In this document: piece after piece, positions 32,777-33,324 of the stretch
Numbering within the stretch: position 1 is the first letter of the stretch
Layout of the letters: each line of letters begins with the position of its first letter
Assembly: GCA_002327985.1 (NCBI GenBank)
Contig: DCVM01000157.1
Coordinates: 1-33,324 of the forward strand
Direction of reading: 5' to 3'
Source: Syntrophaceae bacterium UBA2188
GTDB taxonomy: Bacteria; Desulfobacterota; BSN033; UBA1163
Length of the DNA: 33,324 bases
The notes under the pieces: model-generated
Seen by the model: only the letters and a program-made list of their open reading frames with translations
What the model was told of the DNA's origin: nothing
Database searches by the model: none
Program-made: the position numbers and the translations under genes

Positions 32777-33034
32777 ATGAAAACCTCAGTCGTCCACGCA
32801 AGGATTGAACCGCAAACAAAGCAAAAGGCAGAAGAGGTCCTTCGGAAACTTGGCGTTACTCCAACGGAGGCTATCCGTATTTTCTACAGACAAATATCTC
32901 TCCGTGGTGGTCTGCCTTTCGCGGTCGCTATTCCGAACAAACTTACGGCCTCCACCTTGAAGAAAAGCCGTCGGGGCGAAGACATTCAGGAATTCGAGTC
33001 GTTAGAGGCAATGTTCAAGGATTGGGAGAAATGA
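32777..33034 (+). CDS. dinJ: RelB/DinJ-family antitoxin
   Basis: 85 residues. The N-terminal ribbon-helix-helix pattern is clear: VVHARIEPQTKQKAEEVLRK, LGVTPTEAIRIFYRQI and SLRGGLPFAVAIPN, as in DinJ. The C-terminal acidic part (GEDIQEFESLEAMFKDWEK) should wrap the toxin. It neutralises the toxin and represses its own operon. It overlaps the toxin start by 4 bases (ATGA), the usual arrangement. The length fits the family. Confidence 0.9.
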   Translation: MKTSVVHARIEPQTKQKAEEVLRKLGVTPTEAIRIFYRQISLRGGLPFAVAIPNKLTASTLKKSRRGEDIQEFESLEAMFKDWEK

Positions 33035-33303
33035 AGAAGGTCTCCCAGACCAGACAGTTTTCCCGGGATGTCAAACGCATGCGGAAACGAGGTAAGGATC
33101 TGGAGAAACTCCAGGAAATCGTCAAGCTTTTGGCTGAGGGCACCCCACTTCCACCAAACCACAGAGACCATTCGCTCACGGGACCGTGGCAGCCATCACG
33201 CGACTGCCACATTGAAGCCGACTGGATCTTGATTTATACAGCCGATAAGGAATCACTTCGACTCGAACGAACCGGCACACACAGCGACCTTTTCAAAAAA
33301 TAG
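33031..33303 (+). CDS. yafQ: YafQ-family mRNA interferase toxin
   Basis: 90 residues from ATG 33031, with GGGAGAA just upstream; a TTG at 33022 is rejected. His47, His60, Asp64 and His84 fall in the same order and spacing as the catalytic residues known for E. coli YafQ (50, 63, 67, 87), and Phe88 matches its C-terminal phenylalanine. Motifs are RDHSLTG, RDCHIEADWILIY and RTGTHSDLF. It should cleave mRNA on the ribosome, with growth arrest when free. All active-site residues are present, so the toxin is probably functional and held by the antitoxin encoded before it. Confidence 0.92.
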   Translation: MKKVSQTRQFSRDVKRMRKRGKDLEKLQEIVKLLAEGTPLPPNHRDHSLTGPWQPSRDCHIEADWILIYTADKESLRLERTGTHSDLFKK

Positions 33304-33324
33304 GTTCATCAGGCTTTTAAGTGG

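Noticed and set aside
1..33324. tRNA, rRNA or riboswitch genes
   Set aside because: No cloverleaf-like sequence with a TTCGA-type arm, no rRNA segments and no recognisable riboswitch core were found by reading; covariance models were not run.

Overview
The window reads as a chromosomal segment of a Gram-negative, probably anaerobic bacterium. Envelope genes (gmhA, an LpxL/HtrB-like acyltransferase, an alkaline-phosphatase-superfamily membrane enzyme) point to an LPS-bearing outer membrane. A fused NDP-forming acyl-CoA synthetase, a 3-hydroxyacyl-CoA dehydrogenase, two radical SAM enzymes and a DUF6485-type cysteine-rich protein are typical of anaerobes such as uncultured Desulfobacterota (former Deltaproteobacteria). 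That lineage is an inference from gene content; there is no marker gene here.

Region A (about 1-18100) is one long, co-directional, tightly packed block on the + strand, headed by a near-consensus sigma70 promoter (18-46). It starts with a tandemly duplicated pair, an ANL/PaaK-like AMP-forming ligase plus an NMT1/SsuA-type substrate-binding lipoprotein or periplasmic protein, followed by the matching ABC ATPase and permease. A Wzx/MATE-like flippase, a methyltransferase, a nitroreductase, a fold-type II PLP enzyme, a short DRE-TIM condensing enzyme, a B12-binding radical SAM enzyme, a SPASM-type radical SAM enzyme, a Glu/Leu-dehydrogenase-like enzyme and a GT39-like membrane glycosyltransferase with a C-terminal TPR region follow. 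Uptake, activation, carbon-chain and amino-acid chemistry, radical chemistry, flipping and glycosylation in one run look like an undescribed biosynthetic and export cluster. A structured fragment at about 14710-14880, possibly a group II intron remnant, separates the second radical SAM gene from the dehydrogenase.

Region B (18100-24903) is a set of envelope and housekeeping genes: an IscU/NifU-like scaffold and a sulfatase-fold membrane enzyme on the - strand, then divergently an LpxL-like acyltransferase lacking its usual catalytic acid, gmhA, a DUF6485 protein, a GalT-like nucleotidyltransferase and a Ppx/GppA phosphatase. Several palindromic intergenic elements lie here. Region C (24940-29511) holds a MATE transporter, a 3-hydroxyacyl-CoA dehydrogenase and, divergently, an ADP-forming acyl-CoA synthetase.

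Region D (29512-33324) is visibly more AT-rich and accessory in character: a seven-repeat zinc-ribbon (DUF4379-type) protein with an internal Vsr/DUF559-like nuclease domain, a DUF2971-like protein, a palindrome-bearing intergenic stretch, and a DinJ/YafQ toxin-antitoxin pair. It looks like a small defence or mobile-DNA-related island.
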